Under the pieces are notes generated by a model. It saw only the letters and a list, made by a program, of their open reading frames with translations, had not been told where the DNA came from and did no database searches. From positions 1,302,001-1,366,000 of the forward strand of contig NZ_CP016793.1 of assembly GCF_001701025.1 (NCBI RefSeq): a DNA stretch of 64,000 nt, given 5' to 3'. This document shows positions 55,631-64,000 of the stretch, piece by piece; the first letter of the stretch is position 1, and each line of letters opens with the position of its first letter. Both the position numbers and the translations under genes were made by a program. Origin of the DNA: Lentzea guizhouensis. Its GTDB lineage: Bacteria; Actinomycetota; Actinomycetes; Mycobacteriales; Pseudonocardiaceae.

Positions 55631-56695
55631 TTCCGGCAGCCGCACCGTGACGACCAGGCCGCCGGCGGGCCGGGCTTCGAGCTCGAGGGTGCCGTCGTGC
55701 GCGCGGACGATGCTGTGCACGATGGCCAGCCCGAGCCCGACGCCCGCGTGCTCGTCGGTGCGGACCCGCGCGGTGCCGCGCTGGAAGGGTTCGGTCAGGG
55801 TCGGCACGAGGTCCGCGGGCAGCGGCGGACCGGTGTTCTCGACCCGCAGCACGCTCACGCCGGACCACGACCCGGTGTGCACGGTGACGGTGCCACCGGT
55901 GGGGAGGTTGTGCACCACGGCGTTCTGGACGAGGTTCGTGACCATCCGCAGGAGCAGCGCCGGGGAACCGGCGGTCCTGGTCGGCTCGCCGGTGACGTCG
56001 AGGGTGGTCTGACGCCGTTCGGCGAGCGGCAGCAGCGTCTCCGCCGCCTCCTCCGCGACGAGCGAGAGGTCGACGGGCTCGCGGGTGAAGCCGCCCTGGT
56101 CGCTGCGGCTGAGCACGAGCAGCGCCTCGGTGAGGTCGATCGCGCGGGTGTTGACGACGTGCAGGCGTTCGACGAGGTCGTCGCGTGCCGGGTCCTTGCG
56201 GGCGACGTCGAGCAGCGACTGCGTGATGGCCAGCGGGGTGCGCAGCTCGTGGGAGGCGTTCGCGGCGAACCGGCGCTGCTCGGCGACGTGCGCCTCCAGC
56301 TGTTCGAGCATCGTGTCGAACGCGTCGGCGAGCTCGCGGAACTCGTCGGTGCGGCCGGGCAGCCGGATCCGGTGCGACAGCGACCCGTTCGTGGCCGCCC
56401 GCGCGGCGTCGCCGATCTCGGTGAGCGGCGCCAGCATCCGCCCGGCGAGCCACCACCCGCCCAGCAGCCCGAACACCAGCAGCCACGCCATGGCGATCGC
56501 GGCGGCGCTGCCGAAGATGCGCACCAGCAGATAGCGGTTGGGGGCGATGTACAGCAGGCCCTGCGAGTGGTCGGGCACATAACGCAGGAGGAACAACCAC
56601 ACGGCGGCCAGCAGCACCGCGCCCGCGACCATGATCACGCCGGCGTAGCTCAGGGTGAGCCTCATCCGGACGCTGAGCCCCGGCTGCCGGGTCAC
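55619..56695 (-). CDS. Sensor histidine kinase
   Basis: A 358-residue membrane kinase with two transmembrane helices (LTLSYAGVIMVAGAVLLAAVW; IFGSAAAIAMAWLLVFGLLGG), HAMP domain, phospho-acceptor ANASHELRTPLAI, N-box NLVQNAVVHNL and G-boxes (VGLGLAIVHSIV). The extracellular loop is short. GTG 56695 overlaps the response-regulator stop (GTGA). It works with the OmpR-type regulator 56692-57354. Confidence 0.93.
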   Translation of the reverse strand: MTRQPGLSVRMRLTLSYAGVIMVAGAVLLAAVWLFLLRYVPDHSQGLLYIAPNRYLLVRIFGSAAAIAMAWLLVFGLLGGWWLAGRMLAPLTEIGDAARAATNGSLSHRIRLPGRTDEFRELADAFDTMLEQLEAHVAEQRRFAANASHELRTPLAITQSLLDVARKDPARDDLVERLHVVNTRAIDLTEALLVLSRSDQGGFTREPVDLSLVAEEAAETLLPLAERRQTTLDVTGEPTRTAGSPALLLRMVTNLVQNAVVHNLPTGGTVTVHTGSWSGVSVLRVENTGPPLPADLVPTLTEPFQRGTARVRTDEHAGVGLGLAIVHSIVRAHDGTLELEARPAGGLVVTVRLPESAV

Positions 56696-57354
56696 CCGGC
56701 GTCGATCCGGTAGCCGACGCCGGGCACCGTGACGATCAGCCAGGGTTCGCCGAGTCGTTTGCGCAGCGCGGAGACGGTGATGCGGACGGCGTTGGTGAAC
56801 GGGTCGGCGTTCTCGTCCCACGCCCGTTCCAGCAGGTCCTCGGCGCTGACGACCCCGCCCTCCGCCGCGACGAGCACCTCCAGCACGGCGAACTGCTTGC
56901 GGGTGAGCGCCACGTACCGCCCGTCGCGGAAGACCTCGCGGCGGAACGGGTCCAGCCGCAGGCCCGCGATCTCGCGGACCGGCGGCCTGGCGTGCGCGCG
57001 CCTGCGGTCCAGCGCCCGCAGCCGCAGGACGAGCTCGCGCAGCTCGAACGGTTTGGTGAGGTAGTCGTCGGCGCCGAGCTCGAACCCGGACGCCTTGTCG
57101 TCGATCCGGTCGGCGGCGGTGAGCATGAGGATCGGGATGCCGCTGCCGGACGCGACGATCTGCCTGGCGACCTCGTCACCGGACGGGCCGGGGATGTCGC
57201 GGTCGAGCACCGCGAGGTCGTAGGCGTTGACGCTCAACAGCTCCAGCGCCGTGTCGCCGTCACCCGCGACGTCGGCCGCGATGGCCTCCAGCCGCAGGCC
57301 GTCACGGACGGCTTCGGCCAGGAAGGGCTCGTCCTCCACGATCAGCACCCGCAT
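56692..57354 (-). CDS. OmpR-family response regulator
   Basis: A 220-residue regulator: receiver domain with VEDEP, phospho-acceptor Asp in AVLDRDIPG, and Lys in LTKPFEL; C-terminal winged helix (YVALTRKQFAVLEVLVAAEGG, VRITVSALRKRLGEP, TVPGVGYRID). ATG 57354 is clear. It is co-translated with the downstream kinase and overlaps the end of the VanZ-like gene by 53 bases. Confidence 0.95.
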   Translation of the reverse strand: MRVLIVEDEPFLAEAVRDGLRLEAIAADVAGDGDTALELLSVNAYDLAVLDRDIPGPSGDEVARQIVASGSGIPILMLTAADRIDDKASGFELGADDYLTKPFELRELVLRLRALDRRRAHARPPVREIAGLRLDPFRREVFRDGRYVALTRKQFAVLEVLVAAEGGVVSAEDLLERAWDENADPFTNAVRITVSALRKRLGEPWLIVTVPGVGYRIDAG

Positions 57355-57901
57355 GGTCCGAGCCTAGGGAACCCGGCATATCGCCGCCGTATCCAGCGCG
57401 CCACCACGGCCACGACAGCACCGCGGCCAGCCCGGCGCCGGTCGCGTTGAGCAGCACGTCGTCCACGGAGGACACCCGGTCGAGCAGCAGCACGTACTGC
57501 GCGGTCTCGACGACCACCGAGCAGGCCGCCCCGAGCGCCAGCACCCGCGGCACGGACGCGAGCACCGGGAACCGCAGTGGCGCGAAGAACCCGAGCGCCG
57601 CGAACACCAGCAGGTTGCCGACGACCTGACCGGTGTCCCAGGAAAGCAGGTCCCGCAACGGCACCAGGCTCACCTCGCCGGCCTCGCCGAGCCGTTCGCC
57701 CGGCAACAGGATCATCCACACCGGCGGCACGGTCCCGTAGACCATGCCGACGTCAGCCAACGCCGTGCGCCACGGCCGGTCGCCTTTGCGCCGCCGCCAG
57801 CGCAGCACGCCGACCGCCAGCACGGCCAACGGCAGCGCGAACACCGTTGTCGCCACGACACCGGTGAACGTACCGACCCACTCTTGCCACGTGTCGAGCA
57901 C
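57302..57901 (-). CDS. VanZ-like membrane protein
   Basis: A 199-residue protein with four to five membrane segments and the VanZ-type features VPLRDLL, VGNLLVFAALGFFAPLRFP and SVVVETAQYVLLLDRVSSVDDVLLNATGA. VanZ confers low-level teicoplanin resistance in enterococci, but most homologues have unknown function. GTG 57901 follows GGAGAA. It lies 14 bases after the serine hydrolase stop, and directly upstream of the two-component genes, so all may be one transcript. Confidence 0.85.
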   Translation of the reverse strand: MLDTWQEWVGTFTGVVATTVFALPLAVLAVGVLRWRRRKGDRPWRTALADVGMVYGTVPPVWMILLPGERLGEAGEVSLVPLRDLLSWDTGQVVGNLLVFAALGFFAPLRFPVLASVPRVLALGAACSVVVETAQYVLLLDRVSSVDDVLLNATGAGLAAVLSWPWWRAGYGGDMPGSLGSDHAGADRGGRALPGRSRP

Positions 57902-57915
57902 TTGTTCTCCGTGTG

Positions 57916-59136
57916 TCAGGCCCGGCCGGTGATGGCGAGCTGCTCCTGGCCGAGGATGTCCTGCAACGGCACGTCGTCGTAGTTGCTGGTGACCGCGGTG
58001 GCCCAGCCGAGGTCCCGGTAGACCGTCCACGCGGCACCGCTGCCGGGGTTGGCCCCGGCGCGCCCGTACGTCCACATCCCGTCGCTGAGGTGGGTGGCCA
58101 TGCCGTACGCCGCGAAGCCCAGGTGACCGGGTGGCGGCGGCTGCTGGCCGTCCTTGGGCTGGAAGTTGGGCTGCTTGGGTCCGGTGAGCAGGTCGACGAA
58201 CGGCCGCTCCAGCACGGTGGCGTTCAGCAGCGCCTCCCCGAACCGCACGAGGTCCCGCGCGCTCGCGAACCCGCCGTCGGAGGCGTGGTCGATGAAGTTG
58301 CGGCCGGGGTTCTTGCCCGGTTCGAACGGCGCGATCCAGCTCTTGTCGAGGTTGCGCACGGCGTCCACCCGGCTGCCGTCGTGCTGGAGCATGTAGGAGT
58401 GCCCGATGTGCGGGTCGGTGAGCCACTGCGGCCTGGTGAAGAACCCCGCCCCGGTCATGCCGGCACGCCCGAAGACGTGCTCGTGCGCGTAGTCCCAGTA
58501 CGTCTGACCGGTGACCTTCTCGACGATCTGCGCGGCGATGGCGAAGATGCCGCCGGTGCGGTCGTTGTCCGAGCCGGGCGGGAACTGCAGCGTCGTCTGC
58601 CGGGTCCACTGCTCGTAGTAGGCGTGCACTTCTTCTTTGCTGTGGAACACGCGCTGCAGGTCGTGCGCGGGATGTGTGAGGCCGGACGTGCCCTGGAGCA
58701 GGTGGAAGATCCGCACCCGGTCCGCGACCTCCTGCGGGAAACCGGTGAGGTGCTTGCCGATCGGGTCCTCCAGCCGCAACCTGTGCTGTTGCGCCAGCTG
58801 GAGGACCGCCACCACGACGAACGGCTTGACCGCCGAGCCGAGGTTGACCGCGATGCCCTCGTGGTTGCGGATGCCCTTCTCCCTGTCCGCCATGCCGTAG
58901 CTGCGCGACAACACCGTCCGGCCGCGGTACGACAGCACGACCGAACCGGAGAACCTGTCCTCGGCGGCCAGCTTCGTCATGTACCGGTCGTACGCCCCAC
59001 CGGGCTTGGTGTCGGGCGGGATCCGGTCCTTGTGCGCATCCTTCTCGGCACCGGCCTGGCCGGTGCCGACCGCCACGCCCGCCAGCGCGCTCCAGCCGAG
59101 CACCTGACGCCGTCCCACACCTCGTGCTGACCCCAT
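57916..59136 (-). CDS. Tat-exported serine hydrolase (beta-lactamase-related class C fold)
   Basis: A 406-residue protein. The signal peptide carries a twin-arginine motif (GRRQVLGWSALAGVAVG), so Tat export is likely. The penicillin-binding-type domain has SxxK in NLGSAVKPFVVV, a TSGLTH motif and a YGRAGANPG segment in place of HxG. Relatives include D-aminopeptidases, esterases and EstB. ATG 59136 follows AGGAA. It starts the probable operon of serine hydrolase, VanZ-like protein, response regulator and kinase. Confidence 0.88.
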   Translation of the reverse strand: MGSARGVGRRQVLGWSALAGVAVGTGQAGAEKDAHKDRIPPDTKPGGAYDRYMTKLAAEDRFSGSVVLSYRGRTVLSRSYGMADREKGIRNHEGIAVNLGSAVKPFVVVAVLQLAQQHRLRLEDPIGKHLTGFPQEVADRVRIFHLLQGTSGLTHPAHDLQRVFHSKEEVHAYYEQWTRQTTLQFPPGSDNDRTGGIFAIAAQIVEKVTGQTYWDYAHEHVFGRAGMTGAGFFTRPQWLTDPHIGHSYMLQHDGSRVDAVRNLDKSWIAPFEPGKNPGRNFIDHASDGGFASARDLVRFGEALLNATVLERPFVDLLTGPKQPNFQPKDGQQPPPPGHLGFAAYGMATHLSDGMWTYGRAGANPGSGAAWTVYRDLGWATAVTSNYDDVPLQDILGQEQLAITGRA

Positions 59137-59227
59137 GGTTCCTCCCCAGTTGCTGGTGGGGTCCATGGAAGTGCAGCCGCGGTTGCCGGGACGTATCCGT
59201 TTCCCGATATGCCCGCGATACGCCGGC

Positions 59228-59843
59228 TCACACCAGGCCGTGCGACTGGGCGTAGAGGGCGGCCTGCGTCCGGTCGCGCAACCCGAGCCGGCCGAGGATG
59301 CGCGAGATGTGGTTCTTGACCGTGCCCTCCGACAGGTACAGCCGCTCGGCGATCTCCTTGTTCGTCGCACCGCCTGCGACCAGCCGCAGCACCTCGACCT
59401 CCCGCACGGTCAACGGTTCGCGCTGCCCACCCGACCGGTCCAGCACCGCCAGCCGCCGCGGCCGGGTCGAACTGCGCCACGCCCGCGGCGGCGAGCTTGA
59501 CCGCGGCCGCCAGCTCCCGTGACGGCAGGTCCTTGAGCAGGTAACCGCTCGCGCCCGCCTGCAGCGACCGCACCACGTAGTCCTCGTCGTCGAACGTCGT
59601 CAGCATCACCACCCGGCAGCCCGGCGCCCGCCTGCGCAGCACCGCCACCGCCTCCACGCCGTCCATGCCGGGCATCCGCACGTCCATCAGCACCACGTCC
59701 GGTGCGAGCGCCACCGCCTGCGCCACGGCCTCGTGCCCGTCCGCGGCGGTGCCGACGACCTCGACGCCGGGCTGGATGCCGAGCAACGACGCGATGCCCT
59801 CGCGGATGAGCCGCTGGTCGTCGACGACGAGCACACGGGTCAC
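59228..59843 (-). pseudogene. NarL/LuxR-type response regulator with a frameshift between receiver and HTH domains
   Basis: From GTG 59843 (or 59906, overlapping the kinase stop) the receiver domain reads VLVVDDQRLIREG, DVVLMDVRMPGMDG and [14 protein letters not shown]. After AQFDPAAA near 59460 the frame is lost in a GC-rich run; the DNA-binding domain ([39 protein letters not shown]) is in another frame to the stop at 59228. A -2 or +1 change restores a normal ~205-residue regulator. It would partner the kinase at 59903-60991. Sequence error is as likely as true inactivation. Confidence 0.78.
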
Positions 59844-59902
59844 GCCGCGCTCGGCTGCCTGACCGGCTTCGCCACCACCCGCGGTCGGCTCGACTCCCTC
59901 CC

Positions 59903-60991
59903 TCACACCGGCCTCGCCGCGGGAATCGTCACCGTCAGCCGCGTCCCCGCCGTCGTGCTCGCGAGCTCGACCCGCCCACCGGCGAGCGCCACCCGTTCCC
60001 GCATCCCCAGCAACCCGAACCCCTCCACCGCCGTCCCCATCCCCCGCCCGTCGTCGGTCACGGTCACCCGCGCGTGCTCGGCGTCGAGGTCCACCGCGAC
60101 CGCGATCGACGTGGCCTCGGCGTGCCGGCGCGAGTTCGTGATCCCCTCCTGCGCGGCCCGGTAGAGCGCGTGCAACGCACCTGTCTCGTGCCCCTCCGGC
60201 GATCCGCTCACCACGAGCGCCACGTCGTCGCCCGCCAGCTCGTCGAGCGCCGCGAGCAGGTGGAACGAGCGCAACGACCGCACCGACTCGCGCACCTCGC
60301 CCAACGCCCGCCGCGCCGAACGTCCGGCGTCGAGGACGGCGGCCTTCGCGGTGGCGGGCTCGCGGTCGTGGAACGCGGCGGCCTTCTCCAGCTGCACCAC
60401 GATCGCGGTCAGGTGGTGCCCCAGGTCGTCGTGCAGGTCCCTGGCCACCCGCGCCCGTTCCGCCGCCGCGGACAGCTCCGCCACCGTGCGGTGCGACTCC
60501 TGCAACCGGATCCGCCCGTCCCGCTCCCGCACCGCCACCGCGGCCATCGCGACGGTCAGCACCAGCCCGACGGTGAACATCACCAGGTCCGACACCTTCT
60601 CGACGTGCGCGTACCACTGCGGCGTGCTCACCACCGCGACCGCCAGGCACACCACGGCCAACGCGACCGCGACCCGTTGCCCGAACGCGAAGTACGCGGT
60701 CAACGGCACCAGCAACAGCAACAGCCGCGCCAGCCCCGACCCGTCCACGTACGCGATCCCGACGTACAACGCCGTCCGCACCACCAGCAACCCCGCCGCC
60801 ACCGGCCTCGGCGTCCGCACCGGGTACCGCCGGTGCTCGACCAGGTCCACGGCCACCAGCACCACCAGCCCACCGACCAGCAACGGCAACCGCGTGACAC
60901 CGAGCCCGGCAACCGCCGCGTACACCCCGGCGACCAGCACGGCGGCGCACAACACCGGCGAAACCCACGGCGCCGGTCGCGAGGTGTGCAT
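59903..60991 (-). CDS. NarL-type (HisKA_3) sensor histidine kinase
   Basis: A 362-residue membrane kinase. About five hydrophobic segments are followed by the HisKA_3 motif ERARVARDLHDDLGHHLTAIVVQ and the ATPase domain (AAQEGITNSRRHAEA, DDGRGMG, GFGLLGMRERVALAGG). It phosphorylates a LuxR-type regulator, here the adjacent frameshifted gene. ATG 60991 begins five bases after the upstream membrane-protein gene. Signal unknown. Confidence 0.93.
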   Translation of the reverse strand: MHTSRPAPWVSPVLCAAVLVAGVYAAVAGLGVTRLPLLVGGLVVLVAVDLVEHRRYPVRTPRPVAAGLLVVRTALYVGIAYVDGSGLARLLLLLVPLTAYFAFGQRVAVALAVVCLAVAVVSTPQWYAHVEKVSDLVMFTVGLVLTVAMAAVAVRERDGRIRLQESHRTVAELSAAAERARVARDLHDDLGHHLTAIVVQLEKAAAFHDREPATAKAAVLDAGRSARRALGEVRESVRSLRSFHLLAALDELAGDDVALVVSGSPEGHETGALHALYRAAQEGITNSRRHAEATSIAVAVDLDAEHARVTVTDDGRGMGTAVEGFGLLGMRERVALAGGRVELASTTAGTRLTVTIPAARPV

Positions 60992-60996
60992 GCGCG

Positions 60997-61560
60997 TCAG
61001 GCTAGTGCGCGGTGCGCCCGCCACACCGCTCCCGACAACCACATCAACACCGCCGCACACGCGATGTGCAGCAGCGCGGACAACGGCGTGTCCGGCAACG
61101 CCGCGAACACCGCCAGCAACGCGAACCCGATCCCGTACCCCCACGCCGGCACCGCGGGGAAGACCTTCGCCCGCACCATCGCGACCCCGAACAGCACGCT
61201 GCCGAGCACGAACACCAGCGACCCCACCCTGAGCACCGCGCCCGTCAACGCCGGCACCTGCCCCGGTTCCTGGAAGAACAGCACCAGGTTCAACGCGAAC
61301 GCCACCCCGGTGAACAACCCGAGCCCGATCATGTTGGCCGCGAACGCGAACGCCCCGAACCGCCCGGACGCGTGCGCCTGGTGCCCGTGGAACGCCACCA
61401 CCGCGGGCGCCCCGAACGCGGTCCCCAGCCCGATCACCAGACTGGTCGCCGCGGTCTCCCCGGTGAACGCCTCGACCGCACCGGGCACCCCGATCGACAG
61501 GGCCAGCACCCCACCGCACACCGCACCAAATCTAGGCAAGAAGATCCTGTTGTCCGTCAC
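60997..61560 (-). CDS. Polytopic membrane protein
   Basis: A 187-residue protein with about five to six hydrophobic helices (FGAVCGGVLALSIGVPGAVEA; SLVIGLGTAFGAPAVVAFHGH; GFALLAVFAALPDTPLSALLH). No catalytic motif is seen. GTG 61560 (VTDNRIFLPRF) is preferred; the longer frame to 61656 is soluble and poorly supported. It precedes the kinase gene by five bases and may be the sensed or regulated partner of that two-component system. Confidence 0.72.
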   Translation of the reverse strand: MTDNRIFLPRFGAVCGGVLALSIGVPGAVEAFTGETAATSLVIGLGTAFGAPAVVAFHGHQAHASGRFGAFAFAANMIGLGLFTGVAFALNLVLFFQEPGQVPALTGAVLRVGSLVFVLGSVLFGVAMVRAKVFPAVPAWGYGIGFALLAVFAALPDTPLSALLHIACAAVLMWLSGAVWRAHRALA

Positions 61561-61660
61561 GCCACCGACGTTAGGAACGGGGTGGGCGTGCACCGAAGTC
61601 CCGACCGGCCACAACGCCAGGCCGGAGGTCATGCCGGCGGGGGTGCCGATCGGCACGTGC

Positions 61661-62398
61661 TCACAACGCGGCCTGCGACGCGACCAGCCGGGTCATGTGC
61701 GCGGACGGGGCGACGCCGAGCTCGCGGTGCAGCAGGGCCCGGTACTGCTGGTAGTGCCGCAGCGCCGACCCGCTGTTGCCCTGGGCGAGGTGCGCCGCGA
61801 TCACCGTGCGGTGCGCGGTCTCGCGCACCGGGTCGATCGCGATCGCGGTGAACGCGGCCTCCAGCGCGGCCAGGTGCGCGCCGACCGAGATGAGCTGTTG
61901 CGCGATCGCCTCCAGCGCGTGCAACCGCACCTGTTCCCACCTCCGCCGCACCGGTGCGAGCCACTCCTCGGCCCAGTAGGGCAGCAGGTCGTGGGACAGG
62001 GCACCGACCAGGTCGTCCGCGGCGGCGAGGTCGGCGGGCGCGGCCGGGTTGACGACGAGGTGGGCCGCCCGGAGCGCACCGCAGAAGTCGACGGACAACG
62101 CCGGAGACAGCCGCAGCCGGTCCACCGAGGGTTCGACGACCGGCCGTTCCGTCGCCCGGCGCAGGTGCCACAGGGCCTGCCGCACGTTGGCGTTCGCGCG
62201 TTGCCGGCGGCACTCGGGCCACAAGTGCTCGGCAGCGGCCTGCCGGTTCACCGCGTCACCGTGGTGGATCGCGAGATAGGCCAGCAACCGTTGCGAACCC
62301 TTGGGCAACGGGACGGCCCGGCATCCGGCGAGCAGCTCGAACCGGCCCAGCAGCACCAACCGCACCCCGGCTCGTCTGTCGCCTTCCACCTCGGTCAT
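61661..62398 (-). CDS. Short BTAD (SARP/AfsR-like) transcriptional regulator
   Basis: A 245-residue protein with an OmpR-like winged-helix N-terminus (VRLVLLGRFELLAGCRAVPLPKGSQRLLAYLAI, NVRQALWHLRR) and the helical bacterial transcriptional activation domain (WEQVRLHALEAIAQQLI, ETAHRTVIAAHLAQGNSGSALRHYQQY). SARPs of this size usually activate antibiotic genes by binding direct repeats near -35 boxes. No biosynthetic operon lies next to it; its target may be the 62792 gene or a more distant cluster. ATG 62398 is the first start. Confidence 0.9.
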   Translation of the reverse strand: MTEVEGDRRAGVRLVLLGRFELLAGCRAVPLPKGSQRLLAYLAIHHGDAVNRQAAAEHLWPECRRQRANANVRQALWHLRRATERPVVEPSVDRLRLSPALSVDFCGALRAAHLVVNPAAPADLAAADDLVGALSHDLLPYWAEEWLAPVRRRWEQVRLHALEAIAQQLISVGAHLAALEAAFTAIAIDPVRETAHRTVIAAHLAQGNSGSALRHYQQYRALLHRELGVAPSAHMTRLVASQAAL

Positions 62399-62791
62399 CG
62401 TGTTCCTTCCGCGTCGGCGTCGTTGCTCCCACCGCCCCGAGCATCACCCGGAACCGTCTCCAGGGCATCTCCCGATCGCCTGCCGCCGCGTCCGCCCCAC
62501 GGTCGACGAGCGGCTGCCGCTCAGTCGTGCGCGGACTTGACGCACGCACCGGTGGTCACCCGTACGGGCACGAAGGGCAACGGCGTGTCGACTGTGCCCC
62601 GGCAACGCGCCCAGCCTCCGTAACGCCAATGGCCCAACGGAACCCGTCGGCTCCAGTCCAGCCCATCGGGTGACGCCGCACGCACCGGCGACAGCACGTC
62701 GTGCACAGCGGCGACTGACGGGAGACGGTCGCGCCGGAGCGTATGTCCCAGGGCCGCCAACACGCCCACCACACGACCAGAGGAGCGCACC
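62399..62791. other. Intergenic region between BTAD regulator and unknown gene
   Basis: About 390 bases. A minus-strand frame (62793-62521, 90 residues, VGVLAALGHTLRR) has fair codon bias but its start overlaps the start of the next gene and no ribosome site is seen, so it is not called. AGAGGAG at 62779-62785 is the ribosome site of the 62792 gene. No convincing SARP direct repeats were found by eye. Confidence 0.4.
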
Positions 62792-63730
62792 ATGCCCGCA
62801 GGTCAGGACAAGAGCGTCGACATCCAGATCGACCCCGACGACCTCAAGACGCTCAAGGACAACAACTACAAGCTGTGCTTCGCGAAGAAGGTCAACGACA
62901 CCTACAACGTGGTGTGGCAGTCGGCCGGGGACTACCTCGCAGACAACAGCTTCGCGTGGCAACCGCTCTACCGGCTCTTCGGCAGCAACAGCTTCTCCGG
63001 CGACGTGAAGGTGCGCGTCTCCACCAACGACGTGGCGATCGGCCTCGGCGACCAGGCCGTGCTCGACAAGGAGGGCATCCTGCACGACGCCTCCACCGGC
63101 GGTCCGCCGACCGAGATCACGATGGTCAACCAGTTCGGCAAGATCCACCCCGGCCTGTCCGCGTACTCGACGGACGTCCACGGCGAGAGCTCGACGACCC
63201 CGATCTACGTCGCCGAGAAGGAGATCGTCCTCGGCCAGGACACGCTCACACCGGTGGAGGCCGTACAGGTGTGGTTCGAGCAGAACATCGCCACGAGCAC
63301 CATGTTCAGCGACGCCAGGTCCAACGCCGAGGAGATCGACCTCACCACGGTCAACACGGCGGCCCGCCTCTACAGCGGCGGCAAGTGGTCGACACCGACG
63401 GCGAGCTCCCTCTACACCGACCCGGCCACCGTCCTGACCATCATCGCGACCCTCACCGCGGCCGTCTCCCTCTACGACCTCATGACGAAGATCTCCTCGC
63501 GCCTGACCGGCGTCTACAAGGACTTCAAAGCCGAGGTCACGAGCGAGGGCGGGACGACCGTCAAGATCAAGTACAAGGAGCAGCCACGGCTCACGGGCGC
63601 ACGGCTGACCCAGACCAGGCAGCTGCAGCAGGACCCGAAGCTGGTGGACCAGCTCTCGGACATCGCACTGAGAGCGTTCGCGCAGCTCAACGTGGGGTAC
63701 ACGGCGATGCAGGCGATTCCGGGCAGGTAA
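62792..63730 (+). CDS. Unrecognised 312-residue protein
   Basis: A soluble N-terminus without a signal peptide (VDIQIDPDDLKTLKDNNYKLCFAKKVND, YNVVWQSAGDYLADNSFAWQPLY) followed by a beta-rich stretch, then an Ala/Thr-rich hydrophobic segment near residue 215 (TVLTIIATLTAAVSLYDLM) and a helical end (QLQQDPKLVDQLSDIALRAFAQLN). The single hydrophobic segment could cross or insert in a membrane, so a pore-forming or secreted effector-like role is conceivable, but nothing proves it. ATG 62792 has a strong ribosome site. Codon use is Asn/Lys/Thr-richer than neighbours. Confidence 0.8.
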   Translation: MPAGQDKSVDIQIDPDDLKTLKDNNYKLCFAKKVNDTYNVVWQSAGDYLADNSFAWQPLYRLFGSNSFSGDVKVRVSTNDVAIGLGDQAVLDKEGILHDASTGGPPTEITMVNQFGKIHPGLSAYSTDVHGESSTTPIYVAEKEIVLGQDTLTPVEAVQVWFEQNIATSTMFSDARSNAEEIDLTTVNTAARLYSGGKWSTPTASSLYTDPATVLTIIATLTAAVSLYDLMTKISSRLTGVYKDFKAEVTSEGGTTVKIKYKEQPRLTGARLTQTRQLQQDPKLVDQLSDIALRAFAQLNVGYTAMQAIPGR

Positions 63731-63749
63731 CGGCGCCGGCAACGGCAGG

Positions 63750-63790
63750 AGCCCGTCTGCCCAGCGCGACCGCTGGACCAGACGGGCTTT
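63750..63790 (+). terminator. Strong stem-loop terminator after the 62792 gene
   Basis: AGCCCGTCTG (63750-63759) pairs with CAGACGGGCT (63779-63788) and the inner CCAGCG/CGCTGG extends the stem around a CGAC tetraloop; TTT follows at the right arm. It lies between two convergent stops. Confidence 0.85.
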
Positions 63791-63818
63791 CCCCGACCGC
63801 GCCTCTCGCCGGTGCCGC

Positions 63819-64000
63819 TCAGATCTGCAGGTCGGCCTCGATGCGCCGCAGCTGGTGCCTGGCGAGCGCGAGGTTCGCGTTGTCCCGCTCCAGCACCAGG
63901 TACAGGAACAGCGACCCCCTGTTCTTCACCCCGTTCATCAGCCGGATCAGGTGGTACTGGCGGTGCAGCGTGATCAGGATGTCCTCGATGGTGTCGTTGA
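63819..64000 (-). CDS. Conserved hypothetical protein, C-terminal part (truncated by window edge)
   Basis: The minus frame is open to the window end and encodes the last ~60 residues of a protein: [42 protein letters not shown] and [12 protein letters not shown]. The helix-strand-helix pattern and high conservation-like composition resemble small actinobacterial proteins of the conservon/roadblock neighbourhood, but the family was not identified. The stop is TGA at 63821-63819. Confidence 0.75.
   Translation of the reverse strand, partial: NDTIEDILITLHRQYHLIRLMNGVKNRGSLFLYLVLERDNANLALARHQLRRIEADLQI

Noticed and set aside
57302..57901. Glycopeptide resistance cluster (vanZ)
   Set aside because: No vanH, vanA or vanX-type genes are nearby; VanZ-like proteins are widespread with unknown function.
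62521..62793. 90-residue minus-strand gene
   Set aside because: Its start overlaps the start of the well-supported plus-strand gene, no ribosome site is seen, and it matches nothing I recognise.

Overview
The window is 64 kb of very GC-rich DNA with strong G/C bias at third codon positions, many GTG starts, GTGA/ATGA stop-start overlaps and short intergenic gaps. This is typical of a filamentous actinomycete. The gene families present (LmbU-type regulator, five-gene minimycin/indigoidine-type locus, furA-katG, many xenobiotic-type oxidoreductases) would suit a Pseudonocardiaceae genus such as Lentzea or Saccharothrix, but that placement is an inference. No rRNA, tRNA, phage or transposase gene was recognised.

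Region 1 (1-4.9 kb) is a two-directional pterin/purine-derived gene set: a truncated zinc-type dehydrogenase and a creatininase-family enzyme on the plus strand; a membrane protein, a methyltransferase, a family 4 glycosyltransferase and a QueD/PTPS homologue on the minus strand; and a GTP cyclohydrolase II homologue on the plus strand in which the usual active-site Tyr is His. It looks like a dedicated pathway from GTP to a small glycosylated or methylated metabolite. Region 2 (5-31.7 kb) is mostly chromosomal housekeeping and stress functions with local regulators: an amidohydrolase, an XRE-controlled operon, a beta-lactamase-fold lipoprotein, a frameshifted HNH-TIR gene followed by a degenerate 36/37-bp tandem repeat, a MocR/EamA pair, furA-katG, a beta-propeller lipoprotein, MerR/OYE, XRE/alcohol dehydrogenase and TetR/SDR pairs with clear palindromic operators, and an osmoprotectant ABC operon whose binding-protein gene is frameshifted.

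Region 3 (32-39 kb) is a compact five-gene operon with overlapping stops and starts: a single-module NRPS (A with inserted oxidase, T, TE), a pseudouridine-glycosidase-type C-glycosynthase, a HAD phosphatase, a uracil phosphoribosyltransferase and an EamA exporter. This is the known gene complement for the C-nucleoside minimycin (oxazinomycin) and the blue pigment indigoidine. Region 4 (40.8-48.2 kb) is a second, unassigned NRPS-like locus: type II thioesterase, asparagine-synthetase-like amidotransferase, free-standing A-T didomain, FAH-fold enzyme and DRE-TIM aldolase-like enzyme in one minus-strand operon, with a divergent atypical SDR and an LmbU-family regulator. Two abutting palindromes lie in the shared promoter region.

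Region 5 (48.7-64 kb) holds a secreted M6 metallopeptidase, an AlkD-type DNA repair gene interrupted in frame by a 169-bp near-perfect palindrome (a MITE-like element), a secreted I36-type protein, a PcfJ-like gene broken by several frameshifts, two two-component systems (one regulator frameshifted), a VanZ-like protein, a Tat-type serine hydrolase, a short BTAD (SARP-like) regulator, an unrecognised 312-residue protein and a truncated conserved gene at the right edge. Several otherwise well-conserved genes carry small indels in GC-rich stretches, so part of the apparent decay may be sequence error.
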